Source: CAZEFK01 sp964511405 (GTDB lineage Bacteria > Pseudomonadota > Alphaproteobacteria > Elsterales > Elsteraceae). From it: DNA of 64,000 nt. The notes under the pieces were generated by a model. That model saw nothing but the letters and a program-made list of their open reading frames with translations, made no database searches and had not been told where the DNA came from. Made by a program: the position numbers and the translations under genes. The stretch lies in contig CAZEFK010000003.1 in assembly GCA_964511405.1 (NCBI GenBank), positions 10,771-74,770 on the forward strand. The letters are read 5' to 3'. Of this stretch, positions 35,029 through 43,443 are shown one piece after another; within the stretch, counting starts at the first letter, position 1; each line of letters starts with the position of its first letter.

Positions 35029-36516
35029 ATGAGCGAATCTTCTCTCGATCGACGCCAATTCCTTCGCTATACGGCCGGCGCCGGCGCCTTGGCGTCGGGG
35101 CTGGTGCGGCCGGATCGGGCGTCCGCCGCGACCGCCGGCGGCATCGACACGGCCCTGTGGACTCCCAGCTATGTCAACAGCATCGCCGGCACCATCGAGG
35201 TCGATACCGCCGCCGAATGCGCCAAGGTGGTGCCCTTGAACTACAAGGGCAAGGTGACCTTCTGGTGGGTGGGTCCCAACGAGGCGTCGCCGAAACTGGA
35301 TCACGAGATCTGGGCCCAGTTCTGGGAGGCGTTCGGCAAGACCTACCCGAACATTACCGTCGAGAAGGTCAGTCTCGATTACAACCAGATCCAGGGCAAG
35401 TTGCGCACCGCGGCGTTGGGCAATGCGGCGCCCATGGTGGCGCGCCTCATGCTGATGTGGAGCCCGGAGCTGGCCGCCAAGGGCCTGGTGCGCGAACTGA
35501 AACCCGAGGACGTCGGCTACAGTACGGCCGATTTCTGGCCGGGTGCGATGAAGTCGGTCACCTGGAAGGGCAAGACCTACGGCGTTCCGACCAACAACGA
35601 GACCATGGCGCTGATCTGGAACGCCGGGCTGTTCCGCGACGCCGGCCTCGACCCCGAGACGCCGCCGGCAACCTGGGACGACCTGGTCAAGTTCTCCAAG
35701 CAGATCAAGGACAAAACCGGGAAGTACGGCTACGGGCTGGTGGCGCGCCCGAACGCCGGCAACACGCCCTATCGGTTCATGCCGCAGGCCTGGGCCTATG
35801 GCGGCGGCGTCCTGGACGAGGCCGAGGACCACCCGGCCTACCAGCGCATCTACCTGAACAACGACGGGACCCGGGCCGCCCTGCAACTGTCCTATGACAT
35901 GTATGTGCGCGACCAGTCGGTTCCGCGCTCGGCCCTGACCAACACCCAGACCGAGAACCAGGACCCGTTCATCGCCGGCCAGCTCGGCATGATGATCAGC
36001 CACCCCAGCGAATATGCCGTGATGGTCGACCGCGCGCGCAACGCGAAGGGCGACGATCGGGCGGTCGCCGATCAGGTGGTCGCCAACATGCGCTACGGCC
36101 TGATCCCGAAGGGCCCGGTGCGCCGCTCCGTCGTGTTCGGCGGCTGGAATGCGCATATCTTCAACGACAAGACGGTCGGCGGCGGCCTCGACCTGGATGC
36201 GGCGCGCGCCTTCGTCGCCTTCATGACCGGCCCGGAATGGTCGGTCAAGCTGGCCTGGACCGGCTCGAACCCGGGCAATATCCGTGGCTTCCGCACCAAG
36301 TGGATGAAGCAACGCCTGGAGCAGATCAAGTTCCTGGACGTCACCACGTCGATGCTCGCCGGCGGCGTACCGTTCCCGCCGATCCCCGAGGCCGACGAGA
36401 TCATGAACATGATCGTGCCCGAGATGATGCAAAACGCGTTGACGCAAAAAATGTCGGTCGCCGCCGCGACCGACCTGGCCGCCAAAAAGGTCCGGGATGC
36501 CTTGTCCGTGATGTAA
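35029..36516 (+). CDS. Tat-exported sugar ABC solute-binding protein (SBP family 1)
   Basis: This 495-residue protein starts with a twin-arginine signal (DRRQFLRYTAGAGALASGL, residues 7 to 25). The mature part has family-1 sugar-binding features: KVTFWWVGPNEASPKLDHEIWAQF, YGVPTNNETMALIWNAGLFRDAGLDPETPPATWDDLVKF near 185 to 220, and GMMISHPSEYAVM. AAGGGAGGA precedes the ATG. No MalF/MalG-type permease or ATPase is next to it; the only such permease in the window is at the far right edge. It lies between the SDR and a second enolase-superfamily gene, so sugar acids are likely ligands. Confidence 0.85.
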   Translation: MSESSLDRRQFLRYTAGAGALASGLVRPDRASAATAGGIDTALWTPSYVNSIAGTIEVDTAAECAKVVPLNYKGKVTFWWVGPNEASPKLDHEIWAQFWEAFGKTYPNITVEKVSLDYNQIQGKLRTAALGNAAPMVARLMLMWSPELAAKGLVRELKPEDVGYSTADFWPGAMKSVTWKGKTYGVPTNNETMALIWNAGLFRDAGLDPETPPATWDDLVKFSKQIKDKTGKYGYGLVARPNAGNTPYRFMPQAWAYGGGVLDEAEDHPAYQRIYLNNDGTRAALQLSYDMYVRDQSVPRSALTNTQTENQDPFIAGQLGMMISHPSEYAVMVDRARNAKGDDRAVADQVVANMRYGLIPKGPVRRSVVFGGWNAHIFNDKTVGGGLDLDAARAFVAFMTGPEWSVKLAWTGSNPGNIRGFRTKWMKQRLEQIKFLDVTTSMLAGGVPFPPIPEADEIMNMIVPEMMQNALTQKMSVAAATDLAAKKVRDALSVM

Positions 36517-36531
36517 GGCCGGAGGAAGCCG

Positions 36532-37692
36532 ATGAAGATCACCTCGATCGTGCCGTGGCTGGTAAGGAACGGCGGCTCCTACTGGGGCGAGTACTTGTTC
36601 GTTCAGGTGAACACCGACGAAGGCATAACCGGATGGGGCGAGATCACCACCACGACCAAGATGGCCAACCGGGCGGTTGCCGGCATCGTCCGGCAACTGA
36701 ACGATCTGCTGGTCGGCGAGGACCCGGCCCATATCGAGCGACTGTGGCACAAGACCTTCCGCGCCTTCACCTATATGGGGAGCCGTGGCGCCACCACCCA
36801 CTGCATCAGCGGCATCGACATCGCCCTGTGGGACATCCGGGGCAAGGTGCTGGGCAAGCCCATCTACGAGCTGCTGGGCGGGCCGGTGCGCGACGACATC
36901 CTGCTCTACACTCATCCCAACCAGCGCCGGTTCACCGATCGCGACGCGGTGTTCGCCGAGATCCGCGGCCTGGTCGGGTCGGGCCACACCGCCCTGAAGT
37001 TCGATCCCTTCCCCTTTCTGGATCCCCAGCGCCGGGAGGAGGGCTATCTGGACGGCGAACTCAGCCGCAAGGCCGAACGGATCGCCGCAGAGCTGACCGG
37101 CTGGGTGCGCGAGGCCGCCGGCCCCGACACCGAGATCCTGATCGACGCCCATGGCCGCTTCAACGTGCCGACCGCGATCCGTCTGTGCCGGATGCTGGAG
37201 GACGTGGCCAAGATCGACTGGATGGAGGAGCCGGTGCCGGTCGAGAGCTACCACGCGCTGCGCCAGGTGCGCGAAAAGGTCAGCGCCTCGATCTCGGTGG
37301 GCGAGCGGCTGCACACGCGCTGGGAATTCGTGCCTATCTTCGAAAAGGAACTGGCCGACTACGTCATGCCCGACGTCACCTGGACCGGCGGGATCACCGA
37401 GATGAAGAAGATCGCGACCATGGCCGAGGCCTATTACGTGCCGATGTCGCCGCATGACGCCGGCGGTCCGATCAATGTGCTCGCCGGCGCCCATGTGATG
37501 ATGACGGTGCCGAACTTCTATCGGCTGGAGACATCGCACTATGACTTGAGCAGGTACAATCCGATGATGCAGGTCCCCTTGGACAATAGCGATGGGCGGT
37601 TGAAGCTGCCCAAGGCGCCCGGCCTGGGCATCGACATGGACATGGACTATCTGCGCGGCAACGTGCTGGACGGGTTCGGCGGGCCAAGCTGA
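36532..37692 (+). CDS. Second mandelate racemase/enolase superfamily dehydratase
   Basis: This 386-residue enzyme has metal-ligand segments LIDAHGRFN, WMEEPVP and SVGERLHTRWEF, and the catalytic histidine in PMSPHDAGGPI. The N-terminal capping domain begins TSIVPWLVRNGGSYWGEYLFVQVNTD. It differs clearly from the enzyme at 32977, for example in the HPNQRRFTDRDAVF loop, so the two probably act on different sugar acids or steps. It starts 15 bp after the sugar-binding-protein gene and ends at a hairpin shared with the converging LysR gene. Confidence 0.85.
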   Translation: MKITSIVPWLVRNGGSYWGEYLFVQVNTDEGITGWGEITTTTKMANRAVAGIVRQLNDLLVGEDPAHIERLWHKTFRAFTYMGSRGATTHCISGIDIALWDIRGKVLGKPIYELLGGPVRDDILLYTHPNQRRFTDRDAVFAEIRGLVGSGHTALKFDPFPFLDPQRREEGYLDGELSRKAERIAAELTGWVREAAGPDTEILIDAHGRFNVPTAIRLCRMLEDVAKIDWMEEPVPVESYHALRQVREKVSASISVGERLHTRWEFVPIFEKELADYVMPDVTWTGGITEMKKIATMAEAYYVPMSPHDAGGPINVLAGAHVMMTVPNFYRLETSHYDLSRYNPMMQVPLDNSDGRLKLPKAPGLGIDMDMDYLRGNVLDGFGGPS

Positions 37693-37718
37693 CGCGCCCG
37701 CCGAAACCGATCGCGTCA
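37690..37718. terminator. Possible bidirectional stem between convergent genes
   Basis: TGACGCG (37690-37696) and CGCGTCA (37712-37718) form a 7-bp stem around 15 bases. Each arm begins with the stop codon of one of the two convergent genes. There is no T-run, so termination is uncertain. Confidence 0.3.
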
Positions 37719-38636
37719 CGTCCAGCTTCGTCTCAGCTCTTCGAAGAAGAGCGTCGCCATCGTCTTCGTCTCGCCGATGAAGTCCGAGATGAGGCGGGCG
37801 TTGCGCGCGTCCCGGGCAAAGCACAGCAAGAAATCGAACGGCGTTTCCGGCTCGAACGGCCGCGCGACCAGCGATGACTCCATGCCTGTGATGAACAGCG
37901 GGTGCACCAGGGAGACGCCCAGTCCCGCGGCCACGAACTGGCAGACGGTCAGGTTGGCGCTGGCGGTCAGCACGACGTTGGTGTTCACGTGGTGCGTTTC
38001 GAACAGCGTCGCGATCTTCTGCCCGGTGTAGGTGTCGACGTTGAACGACACGAACGGGACCCCGTTCAGATGGTCCGGGCGGACGACCTTCAGCCGGGCC
38101 AGCGGATGGCCGACCGGCATGATGCAGAGCAGCGGATGCTCCAGCAGCGGCTCGGCGACGACATAGGGGTTGTCGATCCGGGCGCTGACCAGCCCGACGT
38201 CCAGTTTGCGCGTCAGGATGCTGTCGACGACCCAGTGCGAGCCCATCGCCTGGATCGAGCAATAGACATTGGGGTTCCGCTCCAGGAAGCCCATCGTTGC
38301 CCGCTGGATGAAGGCGCCGGCCAGCGCCGGTATGACCCCGACGACCAGCCGGCCCTGGTCCTCGCGCCGGATCACGGCGATGGCGCTTTCCAACTGGCGC
38401 ATGCCGGTAAAAATGCGGTCGACCTCCTCATAGAGGCGCAGGCCCTGCGCCGTCGGCACCAGGCGGCCCTTGTGGCGGTCGAAGAGCTTCAAGCCGGTGT
38501 CGCTCTCCAGGTGCATCAGGAGCTTGCTCGCCGCGGGCTGTGAGATGCGCAGCATCTCCGCCGCCCGGCTGACCGTGCCGTGCTCGATCAGCGCCCGGAA
38601 GGTCTCGATCTGCCGAAGGTTGATGGCGCGCGGCAT
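37716..38636 (-). CDS. LysR-family regulator, OccR/NocR-like (copy 1)
   Basis: This 306-residue regulator has a winged helix (LRQIETFRALIEHGTVSRAAEMLRISQPAASKLLMHLE) and an effector domain with GRLVVGVIPALAGAFI and GLGVSLVHPLFITG. It closely resembles the LysR gene at 52126-53040 along its whole length; both match the octopine/nopaline-type regulators as I recall them. It is divergent from the oxidase genes to its right. A 16-bp motif shared with two other promoters begins three bases before its ATG. Activation by an N-substituted amino acid is inferred. Confidence 0.86.
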   Translation of the reverse strand: MPRAINLRQIETFRALIEHGTVSRAAEMLRISQPAASKLLMHLESDTGLKLFDRHKGRLVPTAQGLRLYEEVDRIFTGMRQLESAIAVIRREDQGRLVVGVIPALAGAFIQRATMGFLERNPNVYCSIQAMGSHWVVDSILTRKLDVGLVSARIDNPYVVAEPLLEHPLLCIMPVGHPLARLKVVRPDHLNGVPFVSFNVDTYTGQKIATLFETHHVNTNVVLTASANLTVCQFVAAGLGVSLVHPLFITGMESSLVARPFEPETPFDFLLCFARDARNARLISDFIGETKTMATLFFEELRRSWT

Positions 38637-38639
38637 AGT

Positions 38640-38655
38640 ATAACCCTTGAGAATA
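38640..38655. promoter_or_regulatory. Regulon motif ATAACCC-N4-GAATA, copy 1
   Basis: The match is ATAACCC (38640-38646), TTGA, GAATA (38651-38655). It contains a T-N11-A pattern as in LysR boxes. It lies directly before LysR copy 1 and in front of the divergent oxidase operon. The same motif recurs at 50494-50509 and 53044-53059. Confidence 0.6.
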
Positions 38656-38710
38656 GGATATGCATGATTTGGCCTTGGACATAATACGGTCCGGCTTCTT
38701 ACCGTCGTCA

Positions 38711-38842
38711 ATGACGAGGATGACCTCCCGCGCAGACTTCGTGATCGATAGGGACAGCCCGGTGTTTCGAACGCTGCAGGACCCGCAGGGGACCGCTCTC
38801 ACCATCGACCATTGGCGCGGCCGTCCGGGCGCCCGGTCGTGA
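38711..38842 (+). pseudogene. Remnant of a [2Fe-2S] subunit gene (HcnA/SoxA-like)
   Basis: A 43-codon frame begins at ATG 38711 (second ATG at 38720) and ends with a TGA overlapping the GTG start of the oxidase subunit. It contains VFRTLQDPQGTALTID then WRGRPGARS. In the paralogous cluster the gene in this place (54214-54507) begins MFRKLHEP and ends IERQHGPRTLPA, with four cluster cysteines between. Here both termini are recognisable but the cysteine core is missing, consistent with an internal deletion of about 55 codons that kept the coupling to the next gene. Confidence 0.55.
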
Positions 38843-40242
38843 GCCGCCGGGTCGACCTCCTGATCGTCGGGGCGGGGCCGGCCGGGCTGTCGGCGGCGAT
38901 CACCGCGCGGCGCCATGGTCTGGACGTGCTGGTCGTCGACGAGCAGCCGGCGCCCGGCGGCCAGATCTGGCGGAATGTCGAAGCTGTCGCGGGTACGCCA
39001 CGGGCGGCCGTCCTGGGCAAGGCCTATGCCGACGGCCAAGCGGTCGTCGCCCGGTTCCGCGCCAGCGGCGCCGGCTATGAGCCCGGGACCCAGGTCTGGC
39101 AGGTCGAGCGCGGCCCGCGCGTGTACATGACCCGGGCCGGCGCGGCGCGGGCCGTGACATCAGGCGCGCTGCTGCTGGCGACCGGGGCGCAGGAGCGCCC
39201 GGTGCCGTTTCCCGGCTGGACACTGCCCGGCGTGATGACCGTCGGGGCCGCCCAGATCGTCCTGAAGACGTCAGGCCAGATCCCGGCCGAGCCGGTCTGG
39301 ATCGCCGGCTGCGGGCCGCTGCCGCTGCTTTATGCCGTGCAACTGCTTCGGGCGGGTGGCCGGATCGCCGGCTTTCTCGACACCACGCCGCCGGGCCGGG
39401 CCGCGGCCGCGCTCCCGAGTCTCGCAGCGGCGGCGTTCGGCGCGCCGGGCGACCTGCTGAAGGGGCTCGGCTGGATCGCCAGCCTGCGGCGGCGCGTCCC
39501 CTATGTCCGCCATGTCGCCGACATCGAAGCGCTGGGCGGCGACACGCTCGACCAAATCAGCTACCGAACCGCCGGCGGCCGCAGCGCGACCGTGCCGGCA
39601 AGCCTTCTGTTGGTCCATGAAGGCCTGGTTCCGACCATTCATCCGACCCTCGCGCTCGGCTGCCGGCATGGCTGGAACGCCGATCAGGACTGCTTCGCGC
39701 CCGAACTCGACGCCTGGGGCGAGACCTCGGAGCCTGACGTGTTCGTGGCCGGGGACGGCGCCGGCATCGGCGCCGCCGCCGCGGCCTGCCTGCGCGGCGA
39801 GATTGCCGCCCTGCGCATTGCCGCCCGGGCCGGCCGTCTGCCCGAGGCCGACGCTGCCGCCGCGGCGCAGCCGATCCGATCGCGGCTGGCGCGGGCGCTG
39901 GCGGCCCGGCCGCTGCTGAACGCGCTCTACCGTCCGCGGTCTGCCATCTTCGTGCCGGCGGACCAGACCATCGCCTGCCGCTGCGAGGAGGTCGACGTCG
40001 CCGCGATCCGCGCGCAGGTCCGGACCGGCGGCCGGCCGGGGCCGAACCAGGTCAAGGCCTTCACGCGCGCCGGCATGGGGCCGTGCCAGGGCCGGCAGTG
40101 CAGCTACACGATCGCCCATGTCCTGGCCGCCGCCGAGGGCCGGGCGGTGCCCGATGTCGGCCTCTATCGGGTGCGGCCGCCGCTGAAGCCGCTCACCCTG
40201 GGCGAGCTGGCGGCGCTCGACACGACGGATGCGGCGTCGTGA
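38839..40242 (+). CDS. FAD-dependent amine/opine oxidase subunit, HcnB/OoxA-like (copy 1)
   Basis: This 467-residue flavoprotein has an FAD site LLIVGAGPAGLSAAI (from residue 6), DEQPAPGGQIWR, LLATGAQERPVPFPGWTLPGV and a second nucleotide site WIAGCGPLPLLYA near 155. The C-terminus has a BFD-like [2Fe-2S] domain with CRCEE and GMGPCQGRQC. Such subunits form heterotrimers with a DAO-type flavoprotein and a small [2Fe-2S] protein, as in hydrogen cyanide synthase and opine oxidases. The GTG start overlaps the stop of the remnant gene. The missing small subunit raises the question of whether this set still works. Confidence 0.85.
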   Translation: MSRRVDLLIVGAGPAGLSAAITARRHGLDVLVVDEQPAPGGQIWRNVEAVAGTPRAAVLGKAYADGQAVVARFRASGAGYEPGTQVWQVERGPRVYMTRAGAARAVTSGALLLATGAQERPVPFPGWTLPGVMTVGAAQIVLKTSGQIPAEPVWIAGCGPLPLLYAVQLLRAGGRIAGFLDTTPPGRAAAALPSLAAAAFGAPGDLLKGLGWIASLRRRVPYVRHVADIEALGGDTLDQISYRTAGGRSATVPASLLLVHEGLVPTIHPTLALGCRHGWNADQDCFAPELDAWGETSEPDVFVAGDGAGIGAAAAACLRGEIAALRIAARAGRLPEADAAAAAQPIRSRLARALAARPLLNALYRPRSAIFVPADQTIACRCEEVDVAAIRAQVRTGGRPGPNQVKAFTRAGMGPCQGRQCSYTIAHVLAAAEGRAVPDVGLYRVRPPLKPLTLGELAALDTTDAAS

Positions 40243-41390
40243 GCGCGCCGGGGATCGATGTCCTGGTCATCGGCGGCGGCCTGCACGGGCTGTCGGCCGC
40301 GCTGCATCTGGCCCGCGCCGGGCGCCGCGTCGTGATCCTGGAGCGGTCCTGGGTCGGCCGCCACGCCTCCGGCGCCACCGCGGCCGGGGTGCGCACGCTC
40401 AACCGGCATCCGGCCGAGCTGCCGATCTCCCTGGAAGCCATGGACATGTGGCACAACATCCGTGCCCTCGTCGGCGACGATTGCGGCTTCCATGCCCACG
40501 GCCAGATCAACGTCGCCGAGCATCCTGAGCACCTGCCCGTGCTGGAAAAGCGCCTCGCCCTGATGCGGGACGCCGGCTATCGGCACGAGGAGCTGGTCGA
40601 CCGGGCGGAGCTGCGACGGTTGGTGCCCGCGATCGCGCCCCACTGCACGGCCGCGCTGGTGGCCCGGCGCGATGGCGCCGCCGATCCGCATCGGACCCTG
40701 CTGGCGTTCCGCCGCAGTGCCGAGGCCGCCGGCGTCGCCATCCACGAAGGCCTGGGCGTGACGGCCATCGAGCGCGCCGGCCCTGACTGGCGCGTGCGGA
40801 CCGAGGGCCGGGACTTCGTCACGCCCACCGTCGTCAATGCCGCCGGGGCCTGGGCCGGTACGATCGCCGCCATGATCGGCGACAATATCCCCCTCGGCCA
40901 CAAGGCCTCGATGATGATCGTGACCGAGCGCGTGGCACCGCTCCTGAAGCCGGTGGTCAGCGTCGTCGGGCGGTCGCTCTCCTTCAAGCAGTCCGACCAG
41001 GGCACCCTGGTGATCGGCGGCGGGCTGCAGGGCAGCGCCGACATCGAGGCGCAGCGGAGCGCCGTCAACTTCGCCGAGCTCGCCAAGGGCGCCCGGGCGG
41101 CGACCGATCTCTTTCCCGCCGTCGGGCCGGTGCGGATCGTGCGGACCTGGGCGGGCATGGAGGCGAAGACCGACGACCTTCTGCCCGTGATCGGCGCCTC
41201 GCCCACCGCGAGCGGCGTCTACCACGCCTTCGGGTTCTCCGGCCACGGCTTCCAACTGGTGCCGGTGGTCGGCGCCATTCTGGCCGACCTGATCGTCCAT
41301 GGCGGCACCAACCGGCGGATCGAGGGCCTGTCGGCGCGCCGGCTGATGCCCGGTCAAACCGGCGCGATACCAGAAAGGGCGCACAGCTAA
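40239..41390 (+). CDS. DAO-family FAD oxidoreductase, HcnC/OoxB-like (copy 1)
   Basis: This 383-residue flavoprotein of the glycine/D-amino-acid oxidase family has the N-terminal dinucleotide fold VLVIGGGLHGLSAALHLARAGRRVVILE, the VVNAAGAWAG segment near residue 205, and the C-terminal GVYHAFGFSGHGFQLVPVVGAILADLI. It would oxidise the C-N bond of a secondary amine or N-substituted amino acid. A GTGA overlap links it to the HcnB-like gene, and a TAATG overlap to hyuA. Sarcosine-oxidase-like activity is possible given the hydantoinase genes that follow. Confidence 0.86.
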   Translation: MSAPGIDVLVIGGGLHGLSAALHLARAGRRVVILERSWVGRHASGATAAGVRTLNRHPAELPISLEAMDMWHNIRALVGDDCGFHAHGQINVAEHPEHLPVLEKRLALMRDAGYRHEELVDRAELRRLVPAIAPHCTAALVARRDGAADPHRTLLAFRRSAEAAGVAIHEGLGVTAIERAGPDWRVRTEGRDFVTPTVVNAAGAWAGTIAAMIGDNIPLGHKASMMIVTERVAPLLKPVVSVVGRSLSFKQSDQGTLVIGGGLQGSADIEAQRSAVNFAELAKGARAATDLFPAVGPVRIVRTWAGMEAKTDDLLPVIGASPTASGVYHAFGFSGHGFQLVPVVGAILADLIVHGGTNRRIEGLSARRLMPGQTGAIPERAHS

Positions 41391-43429
41391 TGTACCGAAT
41401 TGGCGTCGATGTCGGCGGCACCTTCACCGATTTCACGATCTCGAACGCGGGCACCGGCGACACCCTGTACTTCAAGGTGCCGTCGACGCCGGCCGATCCG
41501 TCGGTCGCGATCATCGACGGGATTTCGCAGATCCTGAGCCTCTATGGCATCGCGCCGGCCGCAATCGCCTATATCGGGCACGGCACCACGGTCGCCACCA
41601 ACATGATCATCGAGCGGCGCGGCGTGCCCACCGCCCTGATCACCACGAGGGGCTTCCGCGACGTGCTGGCCATCGGCCGCCAGACGCGGCCGGCCCTGTA
41701 CGACAGCGCGATCCGCAAGCCGGAGCCCCTGGTCGAGCGCTATCGGCGCCGCGAGGTCGACGAGCGCCTGACCGCGACGGGCGAGTGCCTGCGCCCGCTC
41801 GACGACCGGGACCTGGACGGCGTGCTGGACGACCTGGTCGGGACCGGGGTCCAAGCGATCGCCGTGTCGTTCCTGCACGCCTATCGGAACCCGGCCCACG
41901 AGGACGCGGCGGCTCGGGCCATCGCCCGCCGGCTGCCCGGCGTCTATGTCAGCCTGTCGTCCAAGGTGTTGCCGGAGTTCCGCGAATATGAGCGGACGTC
42001 GACCACCGTTCTCAACGCCTATGTCGGCCCGAAGATGGCCGATTACTTCGATCGTCTGAACGCCCGCATCGGCGAGCTCGGGATTCCGGTCGCGCCGATG
42101 ACCATCCATTCCAACGGCGGCCTGCTCTCCGTCGACACGGCCAAGCGCCTGCCGGTGACGACCTGCCTGTCGGGCCCGGCGGCCGGCGTCATGGGGGCCG
42201 CGGTGGTCGGCACCGCGGCGGGTTTTCCCGACCTCGTCACCTTCGACGTGGGCGGGACCAGCACCGACGTGTCGCTGATCGCCGGCGGACGGCCGAAATT
42301 CACCTCCAGCCGGGATGTCGCCGGCCATCCCGTGAAGCTGCCGATGATCGACATCCATGTCATCGGCGCGGGCGGCGGCAGCATCGCCGCCATCGACGAC
42401 GCCGGCGCCCTGACCGTCGGCCCGCGCAGCGCCGGCGCGGTGCCTGGACCGGTCGCCTACGGCAAGGGCGGCGCGGAGCCGACGCTGACCGATGCGAACA
42501 TCTGCCTCAACCGGCTCAATCCCGTCGCCCTGCTTGACGGACGGATGCCGGTCGACCGCGACGCCGCGATGGCGAGCATCGAAGCGCGCATCGCCCGGCC
42601 CCTCGGCATCCCGGTCGCGGACGCCGCCTTCGGCATCATCCAGGTCGCGGCCGCCAACATGAGCCGCGCGATCCGCGCCGTGACCACCGAGCAGGGCCAC
42701 GACGTCGCGCACCTCACCCTGTTCGCGTTCGGCGGCGCCGGTCCGCTGCACGGCGCCGAGGTCGCGCGGGAGTCCGGGATCGGCCGCATCCTGGTGCCGC
42801 AGGAGCCCGGGACGATGTGCGCGCGCGGCGCGCTGCTATCCGACGTCAGCCTCGATTTCGTGCGCATGCAGCTCGCGCCGGCGACCCCGGAAGCCTGGGC
42901 CGGGGCCTGCCGGGCCCTGCGCGAGATGGTCGAGGAGGGCGATCGCTGGCTGGCCTCCGAGGCCGTCGATCGCGACCTGCGCGCGTTCACCTTCGCGATC
43001 GATGCCCACTATGCCGGCCAGAACCACGAGATTCGCGTGCCGCTCGAGGCTGCCGACGACGCCGGGCTGGACGACTTCCTGGCGCGCTTCGGCCGCGCCC
43101 ACGCCCTGAGTTACGGCTACGACATTCCGGGCCAACCGGTCGTCATCGTGAGCTGCCGCCTGCGCGCGGTCGGCCACGTGCCCAAGCCGATGGCGCCGTC
43201 CTATGCCGGCGGCGCCAGCGTCGCCGGCGCGCAGATCGACAAGCGCAGCGTCTATTACGGCCCCGACGCCGGCTGGTGCGCGACGCCGATCTATCGCCGG
43301 TCCGCGCTGCCGGTCGGCGACGCAGTTCCGGGGCCGGCCATCATCGACGAGATGAGTTCGACGTCCGTCGTCCTGGCCGGGCAGACCGCCGTCATCGACG
43401 CCTTCGGCAACATCGTCATTACCAACTGA
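41390..43429 (+). CDS. hyuA: Hydantoinase/oxoprolinase subunit A
   Basis: This 679-residue protein belongs to the ATP-dependent HyuA family (N-methylhydantoinase, 5-oxoprolinase, acetone carboxylase subunits). It has the actin-like phosphate loop RIGVDVGGTFTDFTI at the N-terminus, IGHGTTVATNMIIERRG near residue 65, the second ATP motif VTFDVGGTSTDVSLI near 285, and GAGGGSIAAID. Together with HyuB it opens a cyclic amide using ATP. The operon joins it to a DAO-type oxidase and a peptide-type transporter, which suggests a lactam or hydantoin derived from an amino acid. Confidence 0.92.
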   Translation: MYRIGVDVGGTFTDFTISNAGTGDTLYFKVPSTPADPSVAIIDGISQILSLYGIAPAAIAYIGHGTTVATNMIIERRGVPTALITTRGFRDVLAIGRQTRPALYDSAIRKPEPLVERYRRREVDERLTATGECLRPLDDRDLDGVLDDLVGTGVQAIAVSFLHAYRNPAHEDAAARAIARRLPGVYVSLSSKVLPEFREYERTSTTVLNAYVGPKMADYFDRLNARIGELGIPVAPMTIHSNGGLLSVDTAKRLPVTTCLSGPAAGVMGAAVVGTAAGFPDLVTFDVGGTSTDVSLIAGGRPKFTSSRDVAGHPVKLPMIDIHVIGAGGGSIAAIDDAGALTVGPRSAGAVPGPVAYGKGGAEPTLTDANICLNRLNPVALLDGRMPVDRDAAMASIEARIARPLGIPVADAAFGIIQVAAANMSRAIRAVTTEQGHDVAHLTLFAFGGAGPLHGAEVARESGIGRILVPQEPGTMCARGALLSDVSLDFVRMQLAPATPEAWAGACRALREMVEEGDRWLASEAVDRDLRAFTFAIDAHYAGQNHEIRVPLEAADDAGLDDFLARFGRAHALSYGYDIPGQPVVIVSCRLRAVGHVPKPMAPSYAGGASVAGAQIDKRSVYYGPDAGWCATPIYRRSALPVGDAVPGPAIIDEMSSTSVVLAGQTAVIDAFGNIVITN

Positions 43430-43443
43430 GGGACCGGGATCCC

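Noticed and set aside
35026..38262. Very long open frame (1078 codons) on the minus strand opposite the binding protein, dehydratase and LysR genes
   Set aside because: It is a product of high GC at third codon positions; it overlaps three well-identified genes and its translation is low-complexity Arg/Gly/Asp/His-rich without any domain.
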